A DNA stretch of 64,000 bases from Argyresthia goedartella. Its lineage: Eukaryota; Arthropoda; Insecta; Lepidoptera; Argyresthiidae. Position numbers and translations under genes: made by a program. Shown in pieces: positions 53,895-64,000 of the stretch (position 1 is the stretch's first letter; every line of letters starts with the position of its first letter). The notes under the pieces were generated by a model, which was not told the DNA's origin, ran no database searches, and saw nothing but the letters and a program-made list of their open reading frames with translations. The stretch lies in contig OX463827.1 in the NCBI GenBank assembly GCA_949825045.1, forward strand, positions 642,501 to 706,500, read 5' to 3'.

Positions 53895-54108
53895 TGATAG
53901 TGTAGCAATAATTGTTATACTCGTATAAAACATATCTTTTTATTTTTTATAATAAGAAAATCGTAAATGTGATAACTGATAAGTGATGATGAAATTATAG
54001 TAAAAGTTTCAAATTTGACAACATTTTGAAAACAAACTAAAGTTATCTTTATTATTAACTGTTACTGAAATAAAAATAAACTAATATAAAAACATGAGAT
54101 AGTTAAGA

Positions 54109-54281
54109 ATACCCTAATTAGTCAGTTCAACTAACATTTTTTATGGTCCCACAGATAATCTATATAAAAATAATTGCAATAAAATCACCGTTCACAATTA
54201 TATTATTATCTTTATCATCAAATGATTAAACAAAAAGAAATCACATAATTGCTATTAAAACGACATGTTTGCAAAAGGTTT
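54109..54281 (-). repeat. Inverted duplication A, right arm
   Basis: This is the reverse-complement partner of 53138-53318. The match fades a few bases outside GCAAAAGGTTTGCT. Confidence 0.75.
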
Positions 54282-54337
54282 GCTCTTCTTGTCCAAAATG
54301 ACTATAAGATACTTAATCATGACTGATTAAGTACCTT

Positions 54338-54761
54338 ATATATGTCACCGTAAGATTGCCTAAACCGTTAGTTGATAAACTATCGTTTTTTTCCCGTTAG
54401 TTGGTCAGTTATCGACAGATAGTAAACTATAGCGAATTGCTTACTATAAGACGCGGTAGTTGATAAACTAACGGTTAAAACTATGTTAAGATATCTGTGG
54501 TTAAAACCGTTAAATAGTAATCTGGTTTAACTTAAATTGCAAACGAAATACCAGGGCAAACACTGCAGTAGCTTAGGTGAAGACTAGAGGGGGCGAGCTC
54601 AGCGAAGCCCCCCAATAGTCTTCGTGTTAGGTTGACAGGTAAGAACAAAATAAATGTAAATTCTGAACACTGTCGGTCTGGTTTACTATCTATCGATAGT
54701 TGATCAACTAACGCGTTAGTTTATCAAATAACGGTTTTGACTATCTAACCGTGTCATATAT
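54338..54761. mobile_element. MITE with ~45-bp terminal inverted repeats
   Basis: The left end (from ATATATGTCACCGTAAGATT) and the reverse complement of the right end (ATATATGACACGGTTAGATA) stay aligned for about 45 bases, through AAACCGTTAGTTGATAAACTA. The flanks are TA-rich, consistent with a TA target duplication. The interior holds further copies of TAACGGTTAAAAC-type motifs in both orientations and a GGGGGC/GCCCCC hairpin (about 54585-54625). It has no coding capacity. Confidence 0.72.
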
Positions 54762-54807
54762 AACAGATAAACACATATATAACACATAATAAAAAAAATA
54801 TTTGTGT

Positions 54808-54890
54808 AGTCTTGTCAGGTAGCCCAATGGCCGGCCCTATGTACGCACGCAATCACAATTCTCAGGTCTCACCTTCTTTCCTTTACACAT
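54808..54890 (-). repeat. Inverted duplication B, right arm
   Basis: This is the reverse-complement partner of 53816-53894, starting just to the right of the MITE. Confidence 0.7.
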
Positions 54891-55057
54891 ATTTGACATG
54901 AATATTCTTCGCTAAGAAACTTTTTCTAACATATATTTATCCAACATTTGCAAAGATGCAATTTTTTCTTCGCGTCATGGCTGAAGATATAGCTTTAGGT
55001 GGTAGTGGTCATAAAACCCCTCCATCAACCCTTTCGCTTACTCGTATCCAGATAAAA

Positions 55058-55097
55058 AGACTACATTTATTATTATTAGTAATAATAAATGTAGTCT
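55058..55097. repeat. Perfect palindrome with 18-bp arms
   Basis: The left arm AGACTACATTTATTATTA (55058-55075) and right arm TAATAATAAATGTAGTCT (55080-55097) flank the 4-nt loop TTAG. Confidence 0.95.
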
Positions 55098-55423
55098 AGA
55101 CAAAAAGGAATGTTGATATCAAAAAACTTGCCCTGATTGAATTGGTTTCACAATAGTTATCCCAATTACGTTAAATATGACTATACCTTTGCTTTACAAC
55201 TTTATAGAACTGAAATGTTTTTGTTAAATTTCTTTAATAGTAGTTTATGTGAGTGCTACATAATGGAGGGCATTAATACTCGAGAGTTTTAATGACTAAT
55301 TATGTACAGTTACATACACTAGTTTATCTACACACATATCATAAGCTCTATGTGTTCAGGAACCGCATGTTTGACCGGCATTGTGACTCTGCAGTTGTTT
55401 AGCTTGTTCTGTAGGACCAACTT

Positions 55424-55519
55424 CGGGCGTCGGCGTTCGAAATTTGAATGTCAGTACCAACTTCACAGGCAAACTAGGGGCGGCCGAGGCGGGCGTCGGC
55501 GTTCGAAATTTGAATGTCA
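55424..55519. repeat. 30-bp perfect direct repeat, 66 bases apart
   Basis: The segments 55424-55453 and 55490-55519 are identical (CGGGCGTCGGCGTTCG, then AAATTTGAATGTCA). They are GC-rich at the start and stand out from the surrounding AT-rich DNA. A chance minus-strand ORF (55550-55356) covers both. Confidence 0.9.
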
Positions 55520-56310
55520 TAATGTGTAGAAAATTACACATAATGGTCATAATGTGTAATTTTTCAGATAAGAAATGAGTTTTTACCTAGTAGTTTAACA
55601 TTATGCTGATCGTAACGTGTGATTTTTGTATGCAGTATAGAGGGTTTATGATACGTGTGTAGATAAAGGAATTAATATAAATATATTTTATTCAAGTATC
55701 ATTTATTCACAAAGCTGTTGATCAAATAAAAATCTTTCTTTGTGATGAACACTACTCGTTGGAACGAGTATGTTGTGAAGGCAGGATGACGTAGCGGGGT
55801 GCGGGTCAACGGAATAAATTCCGCCGTTACATTAAAGTGATGTTAAACTGCGACATTATTACGTTGCCATGTGCCTTCGCGTGGATAGTGGAAGTGGATA
55901 GAAAAATGTAGTGCATGCAATATTAACTCCAACGATATTAAGTGCCTACATATTAAATAGTGACGTCCTCGTAAATATTAAACTCAACTAGCTATGCTGT
56001 GCTGGTATGGTGACTGTACATGTTATGTTAATACAGCTTGTAAATACGGTCTTTCACTAGATAAAAAATGGGATTATACTCTATCTTAGTACCTATTTTA
56101 CTCCGAAAATGCATTATTTCATCATAATAATATTATTTTTAACATACTTGCTTGTAAAGTGTCTCTTTATGGCAACGCATTAGGGATAGGCATGGCTTAT
56201 ATATGAAATCAAATTAGGCAAACGAGAAAGCTTGTTTAGTGAGTGTCTTGTTTGTCAAGATGGCGTAATTATTGATTCTGTTGTGTTGGTTTTACGCATA
56301 AAAAAGCGGT
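55520..56310. other. AT-rich stretch without recognised gene
   Basis: Short repeats of ATAATGTGTAA type occur near 55515-55560. Nothing gene-like was found. Confidence 0.4.
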
Positions 56311-56316
56311 TACTCC

Positions 56317-56356
<40 letters not shown>

Positions 56357-56360
56357 TTTG
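56317..56360 (+). repeat. (TTTA)n microsatellite
   Basis: About 11 units of TTTA. Confidence 0.95.
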
Positions 56361-56537
56361 TTGATGTTTCACAGCATAAGTAATTTATTCGATAAAAATA
56401 ACTCTGATATAAATGGATAATGCCAATTACGAAACACATCCTTTATAAATTATGATGAGGATTTTTAGATCATAAAACATATGTATAAAAGGTAATTTTA
56501 CATTATATATAATAAGGTATGTGTTTGTATCTATGTA

Positions 56538-56544
56538 TGTGTGT

Positions 56545-56606
<62 letters not shown>
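56538..56606 (+). repeat. Compound (GT)n(GA)n microsatellite
   Basis: A GT run with a few interruptions passes into a GA run near 56579 and ends at about 56606. Confidence 0.95.
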
Positions 56607-56609
<3 letters not shown>

Positions 56610-56810
56610 TGTAATATGTGTGTGGATATGAGGTATTTCTATGTCAAATGAGAGAGTTCAATTTCCTTGAATAAATGTTATTGATTGTTGTTTATTTTTG
56701 ATGATCAATTATCTAATTTGATTGACCGTATCTTCGCACAAACCTGTGATATAAATTGAGTCCGGTTCAGGTAAAAGACATCGGCCCCCGCAAAGTGTTT
56801 CTCGTACATA

Positions 56811-59620
56811 TCAATTTAGCGGTGAATTGGAGGCATAGTTGGTGCGCGCGCGCTCGTACCCAAGCAGCGCCGGTGTGTGGCGACGCGACCGCGCTGGGGC
56901 GATGCGCAGCAGCACTGACCTCACCAGCCACTCATTGTCCAGTCTGTTGTTGATGACGTCATGAAGAAGTTTCTGATCTGCCAGCATCCTCCTGCTCTCC
57001 AGGGAAGCCATAGAGTGTCGAGTAAGGCCCTCATCATAGTCCACCGAAGACCCGTCATATCTAATCTGGAGTTGCCTCATGAACGCTTTCTGAACCGACT
57101 CAATTCTGATTTTATGCGACTGGTAGGATGGTGACCATACCGGCGACGCGTATTCCAGCACACTGCGAACGTAGGCGAAATAAAGTAATTTAAAAGCAAG
57201 TGGTGAACGCAGCGGCCTCGTCAAACAATTTACGAATCCAAGCATTTTAAAAGCTTTCGCTATAATATGTTCGTAATGAGGTATGAATAAAAGTTTAGAG
57301 TCCATTATAACCCCAAGGTCCCTAACCTTGGAGACACGTTCAATGGGGTGGTCATTTAGAATATATTGGTGTGTTAGATTAGATGTTTTTCTAGTAAAAG
57401 GTGATTAGTTGACACTTTTTGGGATTTAGATCTAAGCTGTTGAGACAACAGTACTCGCAAAGTCGGTCCAGATTTTCCTGCAATCTGTGGCAATCTGAAG
57501 AACTTGATACGGGCATAAATATCTTGGTGTCGTCGGCATACATAAGGTAACTGGCGGATCTAAAACAAGATGCTATATCATACAGACAGACATTGAATAG
57601 AAGTGGCCCCAGATGGGATCCTTGAGGAACGCCTGAGGGGATTGGAGCAAATCGCGAGCAATGGCAGCCAATTCGGACAGCTTGACTACGGTTACGGAGG
57701 TAAGACTCAAACCATCTGAGCAGATCTCCATGTACACCGACTTGTTCCAGCTTAAAAAGGATGATGTCATGCCTCAGCCGATCGAAACACTTAGAGTAAT
57801 CGGTGTATATAGTATCGACCTGGTAGCCCTTATCCATAAAACCGGTTACTGATCCTACGAATTCTGCCAAATTTGATGTAGTAGATCTTTTACGCATAAA
57901 GCCATGCTGGGCTGGAGGAATACTACGCGCTAAAATGGGATACACCTGATCATGGACTATAAGTTCCAGCAGTTTACTAAAAACTGGCAGTATTGAGACC
58001 GGGCGATATTGTTCTGCTTTGGTTTTTGGACCACCTTTGTGTATGGGTACAATATAAGCCATTTTCCAACGTGTGGGGAAACACCTCTCGTCTAGTGACC
58101 TCCGGAACAGCATACACAAAGGGACGGCGAGTTGATCGGCACAATTTCTAATGAAAATCGGTGGGATCCGGTCGTGCTCTGCGCCCTTATTAGTGTCAAT
58201 GTTTTTGAGGTACTTAAGGACAAGATTGCTAGTTCATTAAATGGCGCCCACACAGCTCAGATCATTTGTGCCGCCAGAAGGTGGTGAAGAGCGGTGGTTG
58301 GAGTCCACATACACAGACAAAAAATATTCTAGAAAGATCTCACAAGCCTCCTGAGCACTGTAAGCCATTTTGGCGCCATACGAGATCTGCGCCGGGAAAC
58401 TATGATCACGGCGCATGTCCTTAGCGAAGCGCCAAAACAGTTTGGGGTTGCGGACTAAAGCCTCATTGGTTTTTAGTACAAAATTATTCCAACATTGTCG
58501 CTGAAGCTTCTTGTGCCGCTTCCTCAGCAACGAAAAAGAGTCGTAGTCGAGAGGGTTACCAAATCTTTTCCATTTATTGTGAAATTTGTCTTTTTCTGCA
58601 ACTATATTAATAAGCGATTTGGAATACCAGACCGGATAGAACTCGGGATTTCCATAAGTATATGGAACATATTTATCTATAAGCGTATTCAAAATTTTGT
58701 AAAAAGTATCCATGGCTTCAGTAAGTGTACATTTGTTTAAAATAGTAGACCAATCTTTAGTGGCAAGTTCGTTGCGGATCGCTGTGTAATCAGCCTTTTT
58801 AAATCTATACATTTTAATGGGGTGAGAGCGTAACAATGGTATGCCAACGTTTGGGAGCTCGATATCGAGGGCGGGATGATGAGGCATATCTTCGCGAGTG
58901 AAAGGGTCACTCGCACGCACCACAGAAGCATCAGTGTTACTAAAAATTAAGTCCAAGAGCCTGTTATTTCCATTCAGCACATTACTATATTGGGTCAGGT
59001 CAGACAGACAAATATCGTCAATAAACCGCTGCTGACTTTCTCTAATGGTACCATACGGAGTGAGACCATAACCAGCGGTACGCGGTCTCCATGATATGTC
59101 TGGTAATTTAAAATCACCCAGCAGTAGGTAGTCATTATCCGGACAGCAGTGGCGAATGTATGCGGAAAGGTTGACCAAAAGTGCGTCATGTTTAGCCCCA
59201 GAGCCTGGTTAATAGATACAAATAATATGTAGATCTTTATTAGCACGAACCCACGACTTGGGCACCACGACATGAACAATTTCCAGTTGAGCATACTCAT
59301 GCGCATGTGTGGGTGGCGGCAGTACACGGGCGGCGGATAACTCACGCCGCGTGAGTAGCATTACCCCGCCGCCCGTGTAACTCGCCAGACGCGCCCCGAC
59401 ACCACCTCCCCGCTGACGAAACACCTCACTCGTCGGGCGGTCAGCACGGTGGACGTCATAACGAGGCTCGCTCACCTCAGAGTCTAACACTCCATCTATC
59501 AGATTAGTTTCGCAGATGCCGACCACATGATAATCGTTTCTGAGTAAACCCTGAACGAAAGCCGACGTCTTACCCCTGATACCGCGAGAATTCTGAAAAT
59601 ATATCCTTAGGCCTTTTCAA
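56811..59620 (-). pseudogene. LINE B2 ORF2: endonuclease, RT and C-terminus, broken
   Basis: The endonuclease has IYFQNSRGIRGKTSAF, VVGICETNLIDG, GGGVMLLTRRELSA, LLGDFKLPDISWRP and a DMPHHPALDIEL block in place of SDH. The linker is FWRFAKDMRRDHSFPAQ. RT motifs are GAEHDRIPPIF, EQYRPVSILPVFSKLLE, AQHGFMRKRSTTSNL, YTDYSKCFDRLRHDII, PSGVPQGSHLGPLLFNV and YADDTKIF. The thumb has EYASPVWSPSY. Breaks: TAA at 59209-59211, TAA plus TGA at about 58234-58239, and a frameshift near 57390-57310. Within the RT catalytic block the usual AFD is CFD (Ala to Cys). Confidence 0.86.
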
Positions 59621-59881
59621 CATGAGATACAATCAGAGCTATATTCTGCTTGCCTATTAGGCAACAATGTAAGCGCAAGATATGTGATATAATGAGATAG
59701 TACGAAGATTGGTCCAATTTGATGAACGTAAGCATAGGAACTCGGGTGTGTTGGTAATGTGCATGTGTGTATGTTGTGAATAGCACATAATATGTAGGTA
59801 GGTGTGTTGTTAAATGTGATTTAGGTTCATAGGTACCGGGTGATGGGATGATAGATTTGTAGATACAGACTGATTGAGGAC

Positions 59882-61141
59882 TCATGTAACAGTAAGCGTC
59901 GAGGCCGATGCCGCTGGATTTGTGCGCTGAGTTGGTGCTTTGCTTGAGGGTTTTATGTGTGACAGTTGGGAGAGGTTTTCGATGCGTATGGCCGGGTAGT
60001 TGTCGTCTTGACGTAAAAATATCTTCGCATTGCGAGTCCATGAGTAACGAAACCCCGCTTCTTTGCCTTTCGCTTTAGCCTGTTTCAGCAAGTTCTTGTT
60101 CTCGGCGGTCAGGTGTTCATTCACGTTTATCTTCTGACTCTCTCCAGTAAACCCGATGTCCAGGGTGGTGATGCCGCGCTGCTTACAGACTGCACTGATA
60201 ATCTCGTCCTTTTTGAGAGACGAATGTAGTTTGGCAATTATTGGCCTAGGGTGGCCGTTGTTATTGCGCGTGGCTATTCGAACAGCTGAGACTATATCTT
60301 CCGTCCTCAGCTCCAAGCCAACGGCCTTCGCGATCGACACGACGATGCTTGAAGTAACCTCGGATTTGCGCTCTGGTACACCGAAAATCTCCAAGTTGTT
60401 GAGACGGCCCCTTTGTTCCAATCGATTTATTGTCGATTTTAGGTCGGTCGTCGAGCAGATAATTTCGGTGACGTCGCTCTTTACCTTTTCCACTTCGTTC
60501 AGCAAGCCCTCGAGTTTACAAATTCGGGCCTCAAGTTTATAAACACGGTCGGATGTGAAGTCAGCTGATTCGACCAAGCCTTGGACTTTTTTGGCCAGTA
60601 TATCCACGTTGTCCGTTAGATTCGAGATAAGCTTCATAGACTTATCTACTTTACTTTCTATTATTGTGCGATGACTCTTGAGTTGGACCAATAGGTCATC
60701 TTTGAATTTGTCCCATTGTTCAGCCTGTTTCTGTGTGAAGTCGGTTAACGCTTTTTCGACGAGTATGTGCATCTGTTCCAGTAATAAATCATTTGAAGGT
60801 GAGGTAGTGGAGGTGGTGTTTACGATAGTGGGAAAGGCCCTCGCCACGGCCACAGGTTGAGCGCGGCTGCCAATGTCAGCTGATGTGCCTTTGTCTTGAC
60901 CTTGGGCTGGTCCGGCCCCAGTGCTCATTGCCACCGCCGCCGACGGCGAGCAACTCGCAATCGCGTTGGGCCCCGTCTCACTGCAACATTTTCCGACCCA
61001 GCTATTCTTCTTGGCAGCCCTCATCTTCCTAAATACGTTCTCGTTGATAGCTGCACAGTTGAAGTGAAACAGCAACTTGCACGACGAACAACTGATGCCT
61101 TCATTGTCGTAGATAGGCGATTGACACTTTGAGCACTGCAT
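59882..61141 (-). CDS. LINE B2 ORF1: PHD-like zinc finger, coiled coil and FP25-like domain
   Basis: This is 419 codons, uninterrupted, from ATG 61141. The N-terminal finger has MQCSKCQSPIYDNEGISCSS, then CKLLFHFNC: Cys at 3, 6, 17 and 20, His 25, Cys 28, and CC near 51. This matches the PHD-type pattern known in ORF1 proteins of CR1-group LINEs. A middle coiled coil follows (KLISNLTDNVDILAKKVQGL). The C-terminal half is RLEQRGRLNNLEIFGVPERK then PRPIIAKLHSSLKKDEIISA, which resembles the baculovirus FP25-type domain found in many insect LINE ORF1 proteins (from memory). A nucleic-acid chaperone or binding role is likely. Its intact frame contrasts with the broken ORF2. Confidence 0.82.
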   Translation of the reverse strand: MQCSKCQSPIYDNEGISCSSCKLLFHFNCAAINENVFRKMRAAKKNSWVGKCCSETGPNAIASCSPSAAVAMSTGAGPAQGQDKGTSADIGSRAQPVAVARAFPTIVNTTSTTSPSNDLLLEQMHILVEKALTDFTQKQAEQWDKFKDDLLVQLKSHRTIIESKVDKSMKLISNLTDNVDILAKKVQGLVESADFTSDRVYKLEARICKLEGLLNEVEKVKSDVTEIICSTTDLKSTINRLEQRGRLNNLEIFGVPERKSEVTSSIVVSIAKAVGLELRTEDIVSAVRIATRNNNGHPRPIIAKLHSSLKKDEIISAVCKQRGITTLDIGFTGESQKINVNEHLTAENKNLLKQAKAKGKEAGFRYSWTRNAKIFLRQDDNYPAIRIENLSQLSHIKPSSKAPTQRTNPAASASTLTVT

Positions 61142-61542
61142 TTCAGCTACCGATAATACCGGTCAATTTAATTTATAAGAATTTAATTCCGAGTGTGCCT
61201 CGTACCTGGTGATGTGATGTGATGAGTGGAAGTGATCCTGTGTCTGAAGTGCCTTGGTGTAGTGACCGTTAGTCACTTGCACACGGTGTATCAGGAAAGC
61301 CCGAAGATGTAACGCAGGTATTTTGGTGTCACTGTGTTATCCTTGGTTAATGGATATAATATGCAATAATGCAGTGTTATTTGACTGTATTAATTAAATT
61401 ATTTGATTAATTCAATGCAAGAGAACATAATGATACGTGTTGCTTTAAGTACCCTCGAAGAAAAAAAAATAAAGTCCAAGTTTTATCATGAGGACACCTT
61501 CATATCTCCATAGGACTTGGTGGGGAAAACTCCAAAGTGGCT

Positions 61543-61574
61543 GCGATGGGCTATCCCCCTGTCACGCAAAATGG
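61543..61574 (+). repeat. Short segment resembling the Gypsy LTR near its end
   Basis: GCGATGGGCTATCCCCCTGT followed by CACGCAAAATG is identical, except for two bases, to 37346-37375 of the Gypsy LTR. It may be a fragment of a related LTR. Confidence 0.5.
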
Positions 61575-61884
61575 ACTTGATTATCTAAAAGTGGCCACAT
61601 CTGTGCCTCTGCCACCCCGTATCGAAAAATCATAAACCTATATATCATCTAATGATGAAATTTGTGGTATGCTACTGGGAGACATTGTACTATGGGGTGC
61701 AATTTGTACACGTGATACACTGATTATACACTGATTCGCACCGAGGGAGACGGAGCGGCCGAGGTTGGACCAGCAAGCCAAGGCGAGCGTGGGTGCGCTG
61801 CAGTGCGTGGGCATCGCCGCAGCCCCGTTGCAGCCGGAGCTAAGGTGATTTCGAAATAATAATGCGATATATGTCACTTTCCTA
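61575..61884. other. Stretch without recognised gene
   Basis: The minus-strand ORF 61877-61638 has no recognisable domain. No repeat structure was noticed. Confidence 0.35.
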
Positions 61885-61947
61885 GCGAAAATTATAACTA
61901 TATTAACGAAAATTATAACAATATTAGCGAAAATTATAACTATATTA
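61885..61947 (+). repeat. 21-bp tandem repeat, three units
   Basis: Three units of GCGAAAATTATAACTATATTA type occupy 61885-61905, 61906-61926 and 61927-61947, with one or two substitutions in the middle unit. Confidence 0.9.
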
Positions 61948-62080
61948 TAACCATAACCTAAAAATAAGGTAATAAAAAGTATTTTCTCTTAAGAAAGGTG
62001 CTTTACCTTTTTATGGGAGTAGTGTCAAGATAAAGGGGTACCCTCCCGAATTTTTCCCGAAAAATGCACAATAGTTCAAT

Positions 62081-62257
62081 TTCAAGGTCAAGGTAAATGA
62101 ACTGCGAACTTTAAGCATCAAAAAACGGAAAAACTGAAAATTCTCTGCAAAATAAGCACGAAAGGTCAAGGTCAAGGTCAATTAACGTACGTAATAAATC
62201 TCAAAACTGAGAATTTTCTGCGAAATATGCTCGAAAGGTCGAGATCAAGGTCAAGCA
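62081..62257 (+). repeat. Imperfect ~75-80-bp tandem repeat containing TCAAGGTCA motifs
   Basis: Units begin with an (A)AAGGTC-rich block (62081, 62161, 62234). They share CTGAAAATTCTCTGC / CTGAGAATTTTCTGC and AAATAAGCACG / AAATATGCTCG. TCAAGGTCA occurs at 62082-62090, 62166-62174, 62172-62180 and 62245-62253. It matches the extended half-site bound by monomeric nuclear receptors such as FTZ-F1 and ERR. Functional binding is not shown. Confidence 0.75.
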
Positions 62258-62589
62258 CAATGACCACGCAGTCATTGAACTTTGAACGACATCTAACGTT
62301 AAAAAATGGGAAATTCATCGTCGTCGTCGAAACCCACCTTAATACTCCCACATCCCCACGAATGCTTGAAATGGCGATAAAAAAAAATTGTAACTCGAAA
62401 ACTAATTATTTCCGACTTTTCGAGTATTTTGAAATCATCATAAATCCACTAATAAAGCATAGAAAATCAAAAAAATATACAACACACATGAATAGTTACA
62501 TAAATACATTATATATCATGCACTATAATCAGAACAATAAACTACATAAACAATTCCTACAACTATAAAAATACATATTATAATTGAGA

Positions 62590-64000
62590 AAAGTAGTGTT
62601 GCGTCAATCTTGCACAGAACGGGTTTGGGGATTCACTATCCCTTTTGGAAGCTGGCAAGTCGTTTCATATTTGAGCCACACGAACGGAAAATAATTCAGA
62701 AGAAATTTACTTTTAGCTACAGGACATTCCAATTCCCTTGCAGTAACAAACGCACGACGAAGTCTTGACGACGGAGATAGAAAGTGAAAACGGCTGCGCA
62801 GATACTCCGGGGCACCTGGATCGCGAAATATTTTAAAAGTAAAAGTAAGTATGTGGAGGTTTCTACGCAGCCGAATCGGGAGTCATTTCAATTGTTTGCG
62901 AAAATCTGACACAAGGTCGTACTTTCTTCGCAAACCAAAAATTAAGTGAATGGCTAAGTTCTGTAGCCGCTCCACGTCCAGCAAGCACACGTCGGCGTTA
63001 TCCAATAATGGAAGCAGCAACGTTTGAGCAAGCATAATTTTTGTTTGATACGATAAGGAAAGCTGCAACCGTCTCGAAGAGTGGTAGGAGAAGTGAATAC
63101 GCCTGCTTAATTCATTGATGTGTGCCCTCCAGGACATGTTCTTGTCGAAGATCACATCCAAGTTTTTAGTTTTGTCGATGGATGGCATAGATATATTACC
63201 GTATATAACCGGAGGCACTACCAAACCCAGCCTGGAGGTCATATGGCGACTCCCTACAATGATAGACTGCGACTTAGTGGGGTTGACCAGTAAGCCAAAT
63301 GGCTTGACCCACACTTCAACGGCCTCAAGATCAATATTTACTCTCGCCACAGCGTCTGCAATCTCGTCAACTGAGAAATGCGTATCAAGTTGAATGTCAT
63401 CAGCATAAAGATGAATACGGGATGAAATAACTTTTGTGAGCTGGTTAATAAAAATAAAAGAGGGGACCCTGCGGGACACCAGCAGACCAGCTCTTCCAAC
63501 CAGATAATTTATCATTCAGTCTTATGCTTTGGTGACGGTCAAAGTGATAAGAATTGAACCACGGGATTAAAGCAGCGGATACACCTATCAAACGAAGGAT
63601 GCCAAGAAGAATCTCAAAATCAACAGAAATAAAAGCATTGCTGAAGTCAACTACTGTGATCAGAGTTAGCCACCCGGCATCCAACGCTAGACGGATGTCT
63701 TTGGTCTCGTTGAGCAAAGCACTTGTAGTACTGTTAAAGGGTCTGAATCCGGACTGAAATGATTTGAGAAGGCTATTTGAGCTGACATACTCATACAACT
63801 GCTTATGAACGGCCGATTCCAAAACCTTAGACAACACTGCAATAATAGAGATTGGGCGATATTGTGAGAAAGAAGTAGGGTTTGATATTTTGGGTAAAGG
63901 GATAACATGAACCTGCTTCCGTGCTTAAGGGAAGATACCGAATACAAAATAAATATTGAAAGTATGTGCTATGAGCGGTACCACCCCATCTAATAACAAT
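62590..64000 (-). pseudogene. LINE family A copy 3: RT and C-terminus (runs off the right edge)
   Basis: The minus-strand order is RT segment 63947-63687, then LSKVLESAVHKQLYEY, SFQSGFRPFNSTTSALL, TVVDFSNAFISVDFEIL and SAGVPQGP (63837-63445). A frameshift follows, then active site YADDIQLDTHF and the thumb (63515-62883). An in-frame TGA at 62883-62885 falls at the Trp position of KELGWLPIR in copy 2. After it the frame stays open to about 62594 (SRFHFLSPSSRLRRAFVTAR). It is more diverged than copies 1 and 2. The 5' part lies outside the window. Confidence 0.82.

Larger units (their letters stand above)
56760..61200 (-). mobile_element. LINE family B copy 2 with PHD-type ORF1
   Basis: On the minus strand the order is 5' UTR (about 61142-61200 and perhaps beyond), ORF1 (61141-59882), a spacer, and ORF2 (about 59620-56811). 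ORF2 is related to LINE B1 at 23335-26043. The exact ends were not found. The 3' part lacks the C-terminal residues seen in B1, so the element may be 3'-rearranged. Confidence 0.82.

Noticed and set aside
59607..60041. 144-codon ORF between LINE B2 ORF1 and ORF2
   Set aside because: It overlaps the 3' end of ORF1 in another frame and has no recognisable domain.

Overview
This window is eukaryotic, insect-like, and almost certainly lepidopteran. It is AT-rich and has spliced exons with GT..AG borders. It carries CR1/Jockey-group LINEs with PHD or esterase-type ORF1 proteins, a BEL/Pao element, a long-LTR Gypsy element, a piggyBac-type transposase, and an interspersed repeat (3645-3815) that I know from moths and butterflies. 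No ordinary host gene is recognisable apart from a spliced piggyBac-derived gene. The region reads as a transposon-dense block in which elements have repeatedly inserted into one another. No CRISPR array or bacterial feature is present.

Layout. 1-2843: 3' end of a LINE (family A), split by a 5'-truncated LINE (family E). 3043-6869: a multi-exon gene whose last exon encodes a full piggyBac DDD transposase. 7640-23334: a four-level nest. LINE A (+) is interrupted by LINE D (-), D by LINE C (-), and C by a BEL/Pao element (-) with target-site duplication CTAAT. 23335-26338: LINE B1 (+). 26964-27578: relic of a DD34D-type transposase. 28505-31186: LINE F (+). 31265-32370: a fragment of the LINE D family. 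32370-35140: no recognisable gene.

35188-50104: a Gypsy-superfamily element on the minus strand with roughly 2.2-kb LTRs (TGTAA...TTACA). Its 5' LTR is split by an apparently complete CR1-like LINE (G; ORF1 46718-48205, ORF2 43873-46782, both open). The Gypsy element itself landed in the middle of a hairpin-forming inverted repeat. 50105-56750: AT-rich relics, including a LINE H fragment, a LINE D-family 3' end, interleaved inverted duplications, a MITE with long terminal inverted repeats, a perfect palindrome and microsatellites. 56760-61200: LINE B2 (-) with a PHD-type ORF1 and an ORF2 broken by stops and a frameshift. 61200-62590: tandem repeats, including a cluster of TCAAGGTCA motifs. 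62590-64000: LINE A copy 3 (-), running off the right edge.

How the parts relate. Most coding sequence is dead copies of reverse transcriptases broken by stops, frameshifts, truncations or younger insertions. The nesting gives a relative chronology: in the left nest A is oldest, then D, C and BEL; in the right nest the hairpin repeat is oldest, then Gypsy, then LINE G. The two most intact coding units are LINE G, which may still be mobile, and the spliced piggyBac gene. The latter has all three catalytic aspartates, no terminal inverted repeats that I could find, and seven phase-compatible exons, so it is a candidate domesticated transposase. Positions of nested boundaries were read by eye and may be off by a few bases.
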